Assembly: GCF_040358255.1 (NCBI RefSeq) | Contig: NZ_CP132938.1 | Location: forward strand, 2,294,001 to 2,358,000 | Reading direction: 5' to 3' | Length of the DNA stretch: 64,000 nt | Source of the DNA: Tunturibacter gelidoferens | Lineage (GTDB): Bacteria > Acidobacteriota > Terriglobia > Terriglobales > Acidobacteriaceae | Shown: in pieces, positions 45,654 through 55,150 of the stretch | Layout: each line of letters opens with the position of its first letter | Numbering within the stretch: position 1 is the stretch's first letter | Notes under the pieces: model-generated | Told to the model about the DNA's origin: nothing | Databases searched by the model: none | What the model saw: the letters and a program-made list of their open reading frames with translations, nothing else | Program-made: the position numbers and the translations under genes

Positions 45654-46175
45654 ATGTCGAATTTCCCCACACCGCTTGAAGAAGTCATTCATCACAACGT
45701 TATTAAGAACAACAAAACAGGCGGCCCGGCGCTTGATATCGGGCCTATGCAGTTGCTGTGGAGGGCACTGGGAGAAAACACGGGCTACACGTTCTCCATT
45801 TTTGAAACCACGGTCGTGCCGGGCATGGGGATTCCCCTCCATAAGCATCCCTTTGCAGAGTTTTTCTATGTGCTGGAAGGCACACTATCAATTGGACACT
45901 GGAACAGTCAGGGCGCCGCTGAGTGGAACGTGTATGAAGTCGGCGAGAGCTTGGTGGTGCAACCCAATGCACCTCACTCGTTCTCCAATAAGAGTGAGCG
46001 TCCGTGCCGCGTGCTGAGTGTGTCAACGTATCACCACGAGCGAATGATGAAGGATGCGGTGCATCCGGATGGCAGGACAGACTTCTTGCCCGCCCAACTC
46101 ACTCAGGCCGACTTTGAGAAGTTGACCAAGTCCATGGAAAAAAACCAGACATTTCTCGTCACCAACCATGCTTAG
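45654..46175 (+). CDS. Cupin domain protein
   Basis: 173 residues. GMGIPLHKHPFAEFFYVLEG gives cupin motif 1 with metal ligands H-x-H...E; VVQPNAPHSFSN supplies the motif 2 His. AAAGGA precedes the ATG. The ends are helical extensions (LTQADFEKLTKSMEKN). A single-cupin quercetinase/pirin-like or sensor role is possible; the substrate is unknown. Confidence 0.8.
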   Translation: MSNFPTPLEEVIHHNVIKNNKTGGPALDIGPMQLLWRALGENTGYTFSIFETTVVPGMGIPLHKHPFAEFFYVLEGTLSIGHWNSQGAAEWNVYEVGESLVVQPNAPHSFSNKSERPCRVLSVSTYHHERMMKDAVHPDGRTDFLPAQLTQADFEKLTKSMEKNQTFLVTNHA

Positions 46176-46287
46176 CGTGGGGCATCTCTTGAGTTCACCT
46201 TTGAACTAAAGAGATGCGTCGCGACGCAAAAACGGGGCTGCAAATACGGTCCCATATCGCTGCAAGAACAACAAGGAGAAAACGAGC

Positions 46288-47160
46288 ATGTATTTAGTCA
46301 TGGGCATTACTGGAAAAGTTGGGGGCGCCACCGCGCGGCATCTGCTGAAGCAAGGCAAAGAGGTGCGGGCGCTTGTGCGCGATCGCGAGAGGGCGGCGAA
46401 GTGGGCAGACCAAGGTGTGGAGTTGGTCGAGGGAGACTGGAACGATTCGACGGCCATAGCGGCGGCGCTCAAAGGTGTTGAGGGCGCGTTTGTTATGTTG
46501 CCGGCTGTATGGGCACCCTCTCCTGATTATAGAGAAGCAAAGGGCGTGATTGCGAACTATGTCGAGGCGCTGACCAAGGCAGTGCCCCCGCGGGTGGTAG
46601 CGCTCTCGTCGATGGGCGCGAATAGAACAAGCGGGGTGGGGAATGTCACGGCCTTATCACTCTTGGAGCAAGGTTTTCGCAGCTTGCCATCTCCAGTTGC
46701 ATTTGTGCGCGCAGGCGGCTTTTTCGAAAACTTTCTTTTCGGCTTACAGGCCGCCCAAGGCGGAACACTACCGGTCTTCTACAATCCTACAAACCGGAAA
46801 TCGACAATGGTCGCGTCAGACGACATCGGCGCGGAAGTGGCAACGCTTCTGACCGGGCCGGCGTGGTCAGGGCCTCGCGTCATCGAGTTGGGTTCGATGG
46901 TAAGCGCGGACGAAGTGGCCGGACAATTGGGTGAAGTCCTGACACTCGACGTAAAAGCCTTTGCAGTCCCGCGTGCAGGGTGGGCGGAAGCGTTCGAACA
47001 GTTCGGCATACCGAAGGGCCACACTGGGCCTGCCGAAGAAATGTATGAGAGCGTTAACGCCGGATGGATGGACCTCGGAGTCACGGGTACGGAGCACATA
47101 GCGGGTACGACGTCCGCACGCGATGTATTTGCGGCTGCACAGAACGCCGTCAAGGCGTAA
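46288..47160 (+). CDS. NmrA-like NAD(P)H-binding protein
   Basis: 290 residues, with AAGGAG upstream. YLVMGITGKVGGATARHLLK is the N-terminal dinucleotide loop (GxxGxxG). VRALVRDRERAAKW contributes the Arg that favours NADPH. The body (VVALSSMGANRTSG, FVRAGGFFENFL, STMVASDDIGAEVATLL) matches the NmrA/azoreductase-like atypical SDRs. The usual YxxxK catalytic pair is absent, as in NmrA proteins, so it may be a redox sensor or a quinone/azo reductase. Confidence 0.83.
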   Translation: MYLVMGITGKVGGATARHLLKQGKEVRALVRDRERAAKWADQGVELVEGDWNDSTAIAAALKGVEGAFVMLPAVWAPSPDYREAKGVIANYVEALTKAVPPRVVALSSMGANRTSGVGNVTALSLLEQGFRSLPSPVAFVRAGGFFENFLFGLQAAQGGTLPVFYNPTNRKSTMVASDDIGAEVATLLTGPAWSGPRVIELGSMVSADEVAGQLGEVLTLDVKAFAVPRAGWAEAFEQFGIPKGHTGPAEEMYESVNAGWMDLGVTGTEHIAGTTSARDVFAAAQNAVKA

Positions 47161-47342
47161 GTCCGGGGCAGGCTTAACCACGCCGGTTCCTTTGAAACTG
47201 CGGCGCTAACGTCAAAAAAGATTGAGCTCAAACATGAAAGTTCTTGTTTGGGTGCAACGGGCGGAACCGGACGGCTGATCGTCTGGTTCCGCGCTGGCGA
47301 AAGGCCATCCCATCGTAACCGCAAGAAGAGGATCCTTTTACT

Positions 47343-47762
47343 ATGAAAGCTGAACAAACAATAGATAAATCCGTGCAGGCAGGTCGAGCAACTCAAATAG
47401 CCGCGATGGTAACAACCGGCCTTGTCGCCTTCATGTGGGTGTACTTCGGAAGGCTATATTTAATTCACGATCCTGGCGAATGGAGGATCGCCAATCAGCA
47501 GCTCGGATACCCGCTCTATATCATCCCTCTGATTGGCGTAACCCACATCCTTGGTGGAGTGGGCCTTCTGATTCCCAATGTACCTCGATTGACTGAGTGG
47601 GTTTATGCTGGTTTCGCGATCACTCTTTTACTCGCGTTCTATTCACAACTGAATGGCGGTGGCAGTACTTGGGATAAATTTGATCCGATTCTCGTCATGG
47701 CGTTCGTCTTCGCTTCGTATGTGTTGAGGCGCTGCATGCGCGCAAACAGGTGGTCGATTTGA
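47343..47762 (+). CDS. DoxX-like small membrane protein
   Basis: 139 residues with four hydrophobic helices: MVTTGLVAFMWVYFGRLYLI, PLYIIPLIGVTHILGGVGLL, EWVYAGFAITLLLAFYSQL and ILVMAFVFASYVLRR. The pattern G-x-HI-L-G-G-x-x-L-L-I-P and EWVYAGF marks the DoxX_2-like family. Function is unknown; members often accompany redox stress genes, as here. A damaged relative is at 63148. Confidence 0.8.
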   Translation: MKAEQTIDKSVQAGRATQIAAMVTTGLVAFMWVYFGRLYLIHDPGEWRIANQQLGYPLYIIPLIGVTHILGGVGLLIPNVPRLTEWVYAGFAITLLLAFYSQLNGGGSTWDKFDPILVMAFVFASYVLRRCMRANRWSI

Positions 47763-47943
47763 AGAAAACGCTCGGTGCAGTTTGCTTTTTCCAGACACGC
47801 CGCCGGCGGCACTATCAGTCATGCTAAACGCGCTTCTCTTTACCAAACCGCTAAGTTCCGAGTTGCGGACTACCCGGGACTTACCAGTCTCTGTCGAAGA
47901 GGCTCTCAAACTCTGCTGAACACATCCTAGCCCTTTGCGGATG

Positions 47944-49332
47944 TCAGGCAGCCGCCCTTTCCAGCGGAGTCGCTGGCTCTTCCGAGAGCTCTTCGAGGCT
48001 CTTACCCTTGGTTTCGGGCAGGAGGAAGATTGTGACGATCAGACCCAGGACGCTGACGATAGCGGCCGCACCCTCTGCGGCAGGCAAGCCGTGCCAGTGC
48101 ATAAAGAACGGGAAAGTGAAGACGCCGAAGAAGCCACCGATCTTGCCCATGGCAGCAGCGATACCATGACCAGTAGTTCGAACCTTGACTGGAAAGATCT
48201 CCGAAGGGTAAACGAAGGTGGTGGCATTCGGGCCAAACTCGGTAAAGAAGTAACTGAAGCCGTAAATAATTAGGAATGGGTACATCAGCTTCTCGACATT
48301 GGGAATGAGGGCGAGCAGACCAAAGCTCAGCGCCATCATGCCGAAGCCGAGACCCTGTATCGTCTTGCGGCCAAGCTTATCCATCGTCAGCGCCGCGATC
48401 GCATAGCCGGGCGCCGCGAACACAGTGAAGATGCAAAGTTGGGTCAGTGTCTTCTGCAGGACCGAGTGGTCGCTGCTTAGGGCCGAAAGCACGAGCGGGC
48501 TGGAGACGGTATTGCCGTAGTAGGCAAAGTCCATCAGAAACCATGCGGCACTTGCACCGATAAGACGGATCAGAATCATCTTGCTGTCGACGAGACGGGT
48601 AAAGCCGTCCCAAAAGGAGATCGAGTGCGTCTTTTTATCAAAATGTTTTGCCTTCCTGAGGTTACCGGAGTCGTCCTCTTCATGGCCTGCAGCTTTGAGA
48701 AAACGCGGTGACTCTTTCAGGTGGCGACGTGCACCATAGACGGCGAGGGCGGGCAATGCACCAAAAGAGACCAGAATGCGCCAGATGATGTCATGCGAGA
48801 GATGAGTCGAGAGTAGAACAGCAGCGAGAAGAGGACCGACGATGAGTCCGGCAGCCTGCATCGCGAAGACCAGGGTGACGAGCATCCCGCGGTGTGCCTT
48901 GCCGGCGTACTCGCTCATGATGGTGGCGGAAACTGGATAGTCACCGCCAATTCCAATGCCGAGAATGAAACGAAATCCGATAAGCCACCAGATATTGGGA
49001 GAGAAGGCGCAGGCGATTGCGCCTGCGGCGAGAACCAGGACTTCGACGCCGTAGATCCGCTTGCGGCCGACCATGTCCGCGACTCGACCAAAGAGGAGCG
49101 CGCCAATAGCTGCGGCAAGCAAAGCGGTTGACTCGACCAGGCCCTCTTCCACTTTTCCCACATGCCACATGGGTTTTAGGAGCGCCATCACAACGCCGAT
49201 GACGAAGAGATCGTAGGCGTCGGTGAAGAAACCCATGCCCGAGATCAGCATGATCTTCCAGTGCTCTTTAGAAATCCCCGCATTATCCATCTCGGAGAAG
49301 TCGGTCTGCCTGGTGTCGATCGACGTTGCCAT
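47944..49332 (-). CDS. MFS transporter, phosphate:H+ symporter (PHS)-like
   Basis: 462 residues from 49332 (MATSIDTRQTDF), with GAGG upstream; the frame extends to 49434 without support. Twelve hydrophobic segments. GMGFFTDAYDLFVIGVV, LFGRVADMVGRKRIYG (motif A) and GFRFILGIGIGGDYPVSAT are the PHS-family signatures. ETKGKSLEEL near the end is the MFS C-terminal motif. It probably imports phosphate or an organic anion with protons; specificity is uncertain. Confidence 0.85.
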   Translation of the reverse strand: MATSIDTRQTDFSEMDNAGISKEHWKIMLISGMGFFTDAYDLFVIGVVMALLKPMWHVGKVEEGLVESTALLAAAIGALLFGRVADMVGRKRIYGVEVLVLAAGAIACAFSPNIWWLIGFRFILGIGIGGDYPVSATIMSEYAGKAHRGMLVTLVFAMQAAGLIVGPLLAAVLLSTHLSHDIIWRILVSFGALPALAVYGARRHLKESPRFLKAAGHEEDDSGNLRKAKHFDKKTHSISFWDGFTRLVDSKMILIRLIGASAAWFLMDFAYYGNTVSSPLVLSALSSDHSVLQKTLTQLCIFTVFAAPGYAIAALTMDKLGRKTIQGLGFGMMALSFGLLALIPNVEKLMYPFLIIYGFSYFFTEFGPNATTFVYPSEIFPVKVRTTGHGIAAAMGKIGGFFGVFTFPFFMHWHGLPAAEGAAAIVSVLGLIVTIFLLPETKGKSLEELSEEPATPLERAAA

Positions 49333-49742
49333 GAACGTTACCTCGCCCTTAGTCTGATGCCTGCGCGCATTTGCGCCGTATGAATGGGGCATGAATATGC
49401 AGGAGGAAACAGCGTCCGCAGTTTGGAGGCCCATGGTCCGTGAGATAGACGGGCTATTCGAGATGATCTACACACCGTCTGATTCGGGACATGGCTCGGC
49501 GCTACTACACAATGGGCCTATGAGGGATTCAGATGACTCCCGGTTGACGGGCTATCTGGACGTGATTCCGTGGTCGCCGCAAAGTCGAATTTTTCGGTAC
49601 TTTCACCCAGCGACGCGATTCGGGAAGCCGTAGTTTCCGATAACCCCCGCGGTCTCAACTGGTCGATGCAACGCCAATTTCGGAGCCTGCGATCAGGCAC
49701 ACAGAAGGGAGGCACTGCGGGAAAAACAACGAAAGGGAGCCC
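49333..49742. other. Intergenic region, no supported gene
   Basis: An 80-codon plus frame (49391-49633) is open but matches nothing I know and lacks a convincing start. No clear repeats. Confidence 0.4.
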
Positions 49743-49982
49743 ATGTACAATTTCCAATTGCGAGACAAGGTCTCGTCCGAGGGTTCCCACGATGGCGAAT
49801 ATCAAGGCCAAAAGAAGGCAACAAAGAAAGTAGAAAAAGCGGTCAGGAAAGCCGTGAAGAAGGGCGTAACCGAGGACGCGGTCGAGAAGGCCGTATCGCA
49901 GGGTATGGCTAACAGCGCCAAGAAGAAGTCGGTTGGCAAAGCTGCGGCGGCGGCGGATGCTCAAGAAGCAGAGACGGCTTGA
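49743..49982 (+). CDS. Small Lys/Ala-rich basic protein
   Basis: 79 residues. The second half repeats Lys-Ala-Val patterns (KKVEKAVRKAVKKGVTEDAV, then KKKSVGKAAAAADAQEAE), suggesting one long basic helix that could contact nucleic acid. AAAGGGAGCC precedes the ATG. I do not recognise a named family. A shorter frame inside (MANIKAKRRQQRK) looks like a chance shadow. Confidence 0.5.
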   Translation: MYNFQLRDKVSSEGSHDGEYQGQKKATKKVEKAVRKAVKKGVTEDAVEKAVSQGMANSAKKKSVGKAAAAADAQEAETA

Positions 49983-50154
49983 GGTTCTTGGACCGCCTTC
50001 GCCCCTGACCTAACCTTGTCCAAGCACATCTTAGGTCGGCATAACGGAAGGAATCTGCGCTGGCTCACACAGAGTTTCTCTGGATAGCTCCCGGATCTCG
50101 GACTATCGAAGGTTAACTGACGAGAAGCCGCTTCTTGGTAGTTATCGTGTCTCA

Positions 50155-50182
50155 GTGAGTGCATTGGCGAAAATGCACTCAC
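50155..50182. other. Strong 11-base hairpin
   Basis: GTGAGTGCATT-GGCGAA-AATGCACTCAC is perfect over 11 pairs. It lies 38 bases past the stop of the minus-strand SnoaL gene and may terminate or stabilise its transcript. No T-run is present. Confidence 0.55.
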
Positions 50183-50220
50183 CGAGATCCGCCAATTTCA
50201 GATGGGTTAAAGCCGGGGGC

Positions 50221-50622
50221 TCACGCCATCTCGGAGGCCCGCGCCAGTGCTTGCGTGTCGATATACTCCCGGATGTTCGTCAATTTGCCATTTCGAACGC
50301 TAATGGCGAAGACCCAATGATCCTCGAACTTCCTATTCGTGGCCTTGATTCTCCCCGTAGCGAAGCCGACGACTAGAACCCGGTCTCCCTGCGCTATGAA
50401 CTCGGGGGGCTCTGGGTACGAAGTTTCCACCGTTTCGTTAGCCTTCTGAAGTAAATTCTCCAATCCCGCGTGCCCGCGGTGCGTGCCGGCCAGCGGCCAG
50501 TCCTCGCCCGGAACGATCCACTCAATATCTTCGGCAGACAACGCCAGCAGACCTTGCTTATCGCGGCGGCCGAGTGCCGCAAGAAAATTCTTCGCAATAT
50601 GGACATTCTTTTCGATGCTCAT
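50221..50622 (-). CDS. SnoaL/NTF2-like protein
   Basis: 133 residues. VHIAKNFLAALGRRDKQGLL, DIEWIVPGEDWPLAGTHRG and GDRVLVVGFATGRIKATNR, then FAISVRNGKLTNIREYIDT, cover the cone-shaped NTF2 fold of the SnoaL_2 group. GGAGAG sits upstream. Members are often listed as ketosteroid-isomerase-related; the true function is unknown. This one is intact, unlike the frameshifted relative at 17239. Confidence 0.82.
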   Translation of the reverse strand: MSIEKNVHIAKNFLAALGRRDKQGLLALSAEDIEWIVPGEDWPLAGTHRGHAGLENLLQKANETVETSYPEPPEFIAQGDRVLVVGFATGRIKATNRKFEDHWVFAISVRNGKLTNIREYIDTQALARASEMA

Positions 50623-50704
50623 CGAAATCTCTCCTTTTCCCTTACATCAAGTGTGTCCGATCTAATCGGACGTTTTGGGACCATCCGTCTCGGTCGTAGA
50701 TCGA

Positions 50705-51307
50705 TTACTGCTCCTTTTTGAATAAATCCTGGAAGATGAGCCGACCCCAAGTTTGGCCGCGTGCGTGCACCAGCGCGCCACCCTCGTTGAACTTTCCCAG
50801 CTTGACGGGTGCGAACCCAAGTTTTTTGGCCAAATCCGCCACGGGAGCGATAGCGTCCTCGTCATCGCTCGACAGAAAGACGACCCGGTGGCCGCCCTCG
50901 ACGATCGGGTCAGTAGCCAGTGTGGCCGCAACCAAGTGGTTAAAACCTTTCACCAACTTAGCGCCGGTGAACGACTTCGCAACGAATGCGGAGGACGGAA
51001 GACCGTCCAGCTCCTCAGGTGGGACTGGAAACGAGTTCATCGTGTCGATGACCGTCTTGCCTTTCCAACTCGGCAGGGCCTTCGCAATCTCGCGATGTTC
51101 CCCGAACGGAACCGCCAAGATGATTGTGTCAGCCTCGAGTGCATCCCGCAGCGACTTGGCGACGACCGTGGATCCAATTGCCCGAGCCTGCGGTGCCAAC
51201 GCCTCGGGCGGCCGGCGACTCGCAACGGTCACGTCGATGTTTTTACGGGCGAAGGCGTGGGCGAGGGCCTGACCTATCTTTCCGAATCCTACAATTGCAT
51301 AGCTCAT
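50705..51307 (-). CDS. NADPH-dependent F420 reductase-like NAD(P)-binding protein
   Basis: 200 residues from 51307 (MSYAIVGFGKIGQALAHAFA), with GGAG 9 bases upstream. GxGxxG is complete. TVASRRPPEAL, TIILAVPFGEHREIA, KTVIDTMNSF and GAKLVKGFNHLVAATLATDP follow the F420 oxidoreductase-like Rossmann family (PF03807). The second sugar loop (ASRR) suggests NADP. No F420 synthesis genes are visible, so the true electron carrier is open. It is the intact paralog of the remnant at 14932. Confidence 0.83.
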   Translation of the reverse strand: MSYAIVGFGKIGQALAHAFARKNIDVTVASRRPPEALAPQARAIGSTVVAKSLRDALEADTIILAVPFGEHREIAKALPSWKGKTVIDTMNSFPVPPEELDGLPSSAFVAKSFTGAKLVKGFNHLVAATLATDPIVEGGHRVVFLSSDDEDAIAPVADLAKKLGFAPVKLGKFNEGGALVHARGQTWGRLIFQDLFKKEQ

Positions 51308-51457
51308 AATGTTTCTCCGATCCTTGTTGATATTGATTCCCAGCCTTCGACGGCGCGGGAACATCAATTCCGTTTGTGGCGACCTTCCGTAAACGTCTCG
51401 CAGTAAATCACTTTGCGGGCGGCCGGAAGGTAAGCCACTAGCCGAGGTCTGCAGACG

Positions 51458-52192
51458 TTAGATGGCCGTCATGCCGCCGTCGACGAACAACTCCGCCCCG
51501 TTCACGAAGCTCGAGTCGTTTGAAGCAAGAAACAGCGCGACCGTCGCGACTTCCTCAGATTGACCCATCTTTCCCCGCGGGATCAGGGATTCGAACATCG
51601 CCTTCGACTCCTTGGTGAGAACTTCTTCCTGCATCGGTGTCGCGATCGCCCCCGGGACCAGCAGGTTCACCCGGATTTTCCGGCCCTTCAGTTCGTTGAG
51701 CCACGTGCGTGCGAAGGAGCGCAATGCTGCCTTGCTCGCCGCATACACGCCCCAACCAGGAAAACCCTTCACCGAAGCATTTGATCCGGTCATGATGATC
51801 GATGCGCCATCGTTCAACAGCGGCAACGCCTTCTGGACTGTAAACAGCGTTCCGCGCGCATTCACGTTGAAGGCCGCATCGAAGTGCTGCTCGGTAATCT
51901 CGCCCAGTGGGACGGCCTCGCCCTGGCCAGCGCTCGCGAACAGGACGTCGATCTTGCCCTTTTCTCGCTTAACCGTATCGAACAGACGGTCGAGATCGTC
52001 GAGATTTGCCGCGTCACCGCGCACGCCGGTCACGTTCCGGCCAATCAATTTGACGGCCTCATCGAGCTGCTCCTGCTTCCTACCCGTGATGAAAACGTAG
52101 GCCCCCTCTTCAACGAAGAGCTTGGCGCTTGCTAGCGCCATACCGCTCGATCCACCCGTGATGACTACAACTTTTCCTTCAAGCTTTCCCAT
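51458..52192 (-). CDS. Short-chain dehydrogenase/reductase (SDR), first of a tandem pair
   Basis: 244 residues. VVITGGSSGMALASAKLFVE is the cofactor loop, with Ala where classical SDRs have the last Gly. GRK after the second strand favours NADPH. The catalytic set is Ser in IIMTGSNAS and YAASKAALRSF (Y-x3-K). GGAG stands 6 bases before the ATG at 52192. It shares most of its sequence and its upstream bases with the gene at 52353. The divergent AraC gene beyond the second copy may control both. Confidence 0.9.
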   Translation of the reverse strand: MGKLEGKVVVITGGSSGMALASAKLFVEEGAYVFITGRKQEQLDEAVKLIGRNVTGVRGDAANLDDLDRLFDTVKREKGKIDVLFASAGQGEAVPLGEITEQHFDAAFNVNARGTLFTVQKALPLLNDGASIIMTGSNASVKGFPGWGVYAASKAALRSFARTWLNELKGRKIRVNLLVPGAIATPMQEEVLTKESKAMFESLIPRGKMGQSEEVATVALFLASNDSSFVNGAELFVDGGMTAI

Positions 52193-52352
52193 AATTACTC
52201 CCTTCGGTAGATGTGTAGCATTCAGTCGTCCAAGCAAGTTCATTCATCGTGCATCAACTGGATAGCGCGGGCCGACCGTTCAGCGCAGAAGTCGTTCCAC
52301 CATGGACACGCTGGTCCCGCGGGTCAGCGACTTCCGGCGATCCGGCGCGATT

Positions 52353-53084
52353 TCAGATAGCCGAGAAGCCGCCGTCGACAGCCAAATCCACTCCATTCAC
52401 GTAGCTCGAATCGTCTGAAGCAAGAAACAGCGCGGCCGCCGCAATTTCCTCAGGGCGACCCATCTTTCCCCGCGGGATCAGGGATTCGAACATCTCCCTC
52501 GTCGCCTTGTCGAGTCGCTGGGAATCCGGTGTGTCGACCTGCCCCGGGCTCAGCACGTTCACCCGGATCTTCCTGCCCTTCAGTTCGTTGAGCCACGTGC
52601 GTGCGAATGAGCGCAATGCCGCCTTGCTCGCCGCATACACGCCGAAACCAGGAAAACCTTTCACCGAAGCAACTGACCCGATCATGATGATCGATCCGCC
52701 ATCGTTGAACAGCGGCAACGCCTTCTGAACCGTAAACAGCGTTCCGCGCACGATCAGGTCGAAGCCCGCATCGAAGTGCTGCTCGGTAATCTCGCCCAGT
52801 TTGGCGGCTTCACCCTTGCCCGCGCTCGCAAACAGGACGTCGATCTTGCCCTTTTCCCGCTTGACTGTGTCGAACAGACGGTCGAGGTCATCGAGATTGG
52901 ACGCGTCGCCGCGCACGCCGGTCACGTTCCGGCCAATCAGCTTGACGGCCTCGTCGAGCGCCTCCTGCCTCCGGCCCGTGATGAAAACGTAGGCGCCTTC
53001 TTCAACGAAGCGCTTGGCGCTCTCCAGCGCCAAGCCGCTCGATCCACCCGTGATGACTGCAACTTTTCCTTCAAGCTTTCCCAT
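52353..53084 (-). CDS. Short-chain dehydrogenase/reductase (SDR), tandem duplicate
   Basis: 243 residues. Closely similar to the gene downstream: VAVITGGSSGLALESAKRFV, GRNVTGVRGDASNLDDLDRL, IIMIGSVASVKGFPGFGVYA, then YAASKAALRSF. Differences cluster in the loop after the catalytic segment (NVLSPGQVDTPDSQRLDK against NLLVPGAIATPMQEEVLT), the substrate-lid region, so the two may have different substrates. The ~40 bases before both starts are also near-identical, so the promoter-proximal region was duplicated too. Confidence 0.9.
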   Translation of the reverse strand: MGKLEGKVAVITGGSSGLALESAKRFVEEGAYVFITGRRQEALDEAVKLIGRNVTGVRGDASNLDDLDRLFDTVKREKGKIDVLFASAGKGEAAKLGEITEQHFDAGFDLIVRGTLFTVQKALPLFNDGGSIIMIGSVASVKGFPGFGVYAASKAALRSFARTWLNELKGRKIRVNVLSPGQVDTPDSQRLDKATREMFESLIPRGKMGRPEEIAAAALFLASDDSSYVNGVDLAVDGGFSAI

Positions 53085-53398
53085 AATTACTCCCTTTGGT
53101 AGATGTCTAGCATTCAGTACAGTAGAGTAGAGTTCTTTGGCGGTGGACGAGAACTGCTCGGGGGTCCTAATCTTTTGTCTATTCGTCCAAAAAGAGGGCC
53201 GACCCGAGCTGTGTTGCACCTTTTAATTGAGCTGGGACGCGCGGCTCGAGGAAAAGGAGTGTAGGAGTTGTGACGCTGGAAGGAAGGAGCATGTCCGTCA
53301 TGGTTGAGGCCTCTTCTACCTGATGCTGCGCTTGTCCGACAAGCGAAGCTGTGCAGTTTCGTACAGTTCTCGCAGAACACTATGGCTTTCAAGAGCAG
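53085..53398. promoter_or_regulatory. Divergent SDR/AraC intergenic region
   Basis: Separates the minus-strand SDR (start 53084) from the plus-strand AraC gene (about 53399). It should hold both promoters. I see no clear palindrome or consensus box. Confidence 0.35.
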
Positions 53399-54406
53399 AT
53401 GGAGTCTAAGTTGGATCCGATAACAGATATCTTCAGAACGATGCACGTAACCGCCTTCGGTCTGCACAGGCTCGAAGCCACAGCCCCGTGGGGCGTAAAA
53501 CAGGAAAATCAGACCGAAGAAAAAGTCACGCCTTCCGACAAAAAGATGTCACCCACAGATTTGGCGCACTTCGCGATGCTTTCGCGCGGCAACTGCTGGC
53601 TGAGTGTGGAAGGGATTCCGGACCCGATTCCGCTCACCGGTGGTGATTGCTTTTTGGTGGCTAAGGGGACTTCGATTGTTCTGCGCGACAGCCCGCGAAC
53701 ACGTCCGAGGTGGAGTTTCCGCGAGATTGGGGCCAAGGCCAACAGCAATGTCGCTCATTGTGGAGGAGGTGGCGCACCGACGACAATCGTCTGTGGGTCC
53801 TTCAGTTTCGATCGCGCCAGCCTGAAGCCGATCACTCAGTTATTGCCGAGCTTCATTCTGATTAAGGCCGATCAGAAAAGCACGCTTGCTCTTCACAACG
53901 CAATGCAGGCGCTGGCATCAGAAATGGCAGAACAGGCGCCTGGCTCTGAAGTAGTCGCGAGTCGGCTGGCCGAGGTTCTGTTTATCCAGGTACTCCGGAC
54001 GCATATCGCGTCGGGACCGGAACGCAACAAAGGATGGCTTCGTGCTGTTTTCGATCCTCAAATGGGCACTGCCCTGAGTGCCATTCACGACAGAGTGAAT
54101 TCGCCCTGGACGGTCGAATCCCTGGCCGAAGCGGCGGGCATGTCTCGCTCCGCATTCGCAGCGCGTTTTAAAGAGTTACTCGGACAAACACCACTGGAAT
54201 ATGTAACCGAGTGGCGGATGCAGAAGGCGATGCAGTTACTCCAACAGCGTGACAAAAAGCTCATAGACGTCGCTCGGTTGGTCGGTTACGAGTCCGACGC
54301 TGCGTTCAGTAAGGCATTCAAGCGAGTTGTCGGGGCCAACCCTGGTGAATACCTCAAGCGTGGTTTTGAAGGCCACAGTAATGCCGGAACGGCGGAAGAT
54401 TTTTGA
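53399..54406 (+). CDS. AraC-family regulator with cupin sensor domain
   Basis: 335 residues if read from ATG 53399; a GTG at 53351 would add 16. The N-terminal half is an AraC_6/cupin_6 domain (HFAMLSRGNCWLSVEGI, PIPLTGGDCFLVAKGT). The C-terminal half holds two helix-turn-helix units: WTVESLAEAAGMSRSAFAAR and LIDVARLVGYESDAAFSKAF, ending NPGEYLKR. This domain pair regulates small oxidoreductase genes, often in response to aldehydes or other electrophiles. It is divergent from the SDR pair, its likely targets. Confidence 0.88.
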   Translation: MESKLDPITDIFRTMHVTAFGLHRLEATAPWGVKQENQTEEKVTPSDKKMSPTDLAHFAMLSRGNCWLSVEGIPDPIPLTGGDCFLVAKGTSIVLRDSPRTRPRWSFREIGAKANSNVAHCGGGGAPTTIVCGSFSFDRASLKPITQLLPSFILIKADQKSTLALHNAMQALASEMAEQAPGSEVVASRLAEVLFIQVLRTHIASGPERNKGWLRAVFDPQMGTALSAIHDRVNSPWTVESLAEAAGMSRSAFAARFKELLGQTPLEYVTEWRMQKAMQLLQQRDKKLIDVARLVGYESDAAFSKAFKRVVGANPGEYLKRGFEGHSNAGTAEDF

Positions 54407-54646
54407 AGCGGAGGATTCTGACTTTGGCGGCGGGGCCTAGGTACCCAGGTGCCTCGCATTCGCGAACAGAACATCGCGGGTCCAAAACCGACCGAAGCAG
54501 ACCACGATCAGTCCCGATAAACGCCGCAGTGTCTCGTTATCCCGGCGTTGACGCCCCATCAGAATTCCTGAACACTGGCCGACTCCGCAGCACTGGTCTC
54601 AGTAGAACAAGATGAAGGGTGCTACATTCGCAGCAGGTGCGAGACG

Positions 54647-55150
54647 ATGGGACCACGAAGCATCGCGGGAAATCGCATGGGTTTGATAGTCCGCGCGGCC
54701 CTGCTCCTTGTAGGCCTCTCTACCTACTTAATCTCCCCGGATGATGTTGTGTGGCGTTTCAAAAGAACTGCTCCGCACGCTCGCGCGTTGGAACATGCCC
54801 TATTCGGGATTGCAGCTGCCATCCTCGGCATTGCCTTGCTCCTCAAGGTGAAGGCCAGCGCTCACCCGGAGAATCGAGGCAACTACGGCCCTTCTCGTAT
54901 TACAGCCGCCATTGCCAGCATATTGCAGGCAATCGGGATCGGGTCGCTGTTGCCTCTACCTGGCTTCCTACTGCTTGTACTTGGCGACGTGGTCGCCAGT
55001 CTGCTTCTGTATGACAGACATTCGACTACGGAAGATCCCAGATCTGAAGGGGAGGACTCCCGCCGAGCCCGCAGGCCGTTGCAGGCATTTCGATGGAGAG
55101 ACGCTTTGGCCACACACATGGGCCTCTGCTGTGCCTTCCCTCTTTCTTAG
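54647..55150 (+). CDS. Small membrane protein, unknown function
   Basis: 167 residues, or 157 if it starts at the second Met (54677). Hydrophobic segments: GLIVRAALLLVGLSTYLI, LFGIAAAILGIALLL, AIASILQAIGIGSL and PGFLLLVLGDVVASLLL. STYLISPDDVVWRFKRTAPH is a recognisable text in acidobacterial membrane proteins I cannot name. The C-terminus is basic and soluble. Its stop overlaps the stop of the convergent minus-strand gene. Confidence 0.55.
   Translation: MGPRSIAGNRMGLIVRAALLLVGLSTYLISPDDVVWRFKRTAPHARALEHALFGIAAAILGIALLLKVKASAHPENRGNYGPSRITAAIASILQAIGIGSLLPLPGFLLLVLGDVVASLLLYDRHSTTEDPRSEGEDSRRARRPLQAFRWRDALATHMGLCCAFPLS

Noticed and set aside
49391..49633. 80-codon plus frame after the PHS transporter
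   Set aside because: No convincing start and no recognisable sequence.
29837..50182. Shared 16-mer TCGCCAATGCACTCAC at 29.84 kb and in the 50.16 kb hairpin
   Set aside because: One or two 16-mer matches are expected by chance in a window of this size when both strands are counted.
53114..53467. Minus frame crossing the SDR/AraC gap
   Set aside because: Covers the promoter region of two divergent genes and reads as non-protein text.
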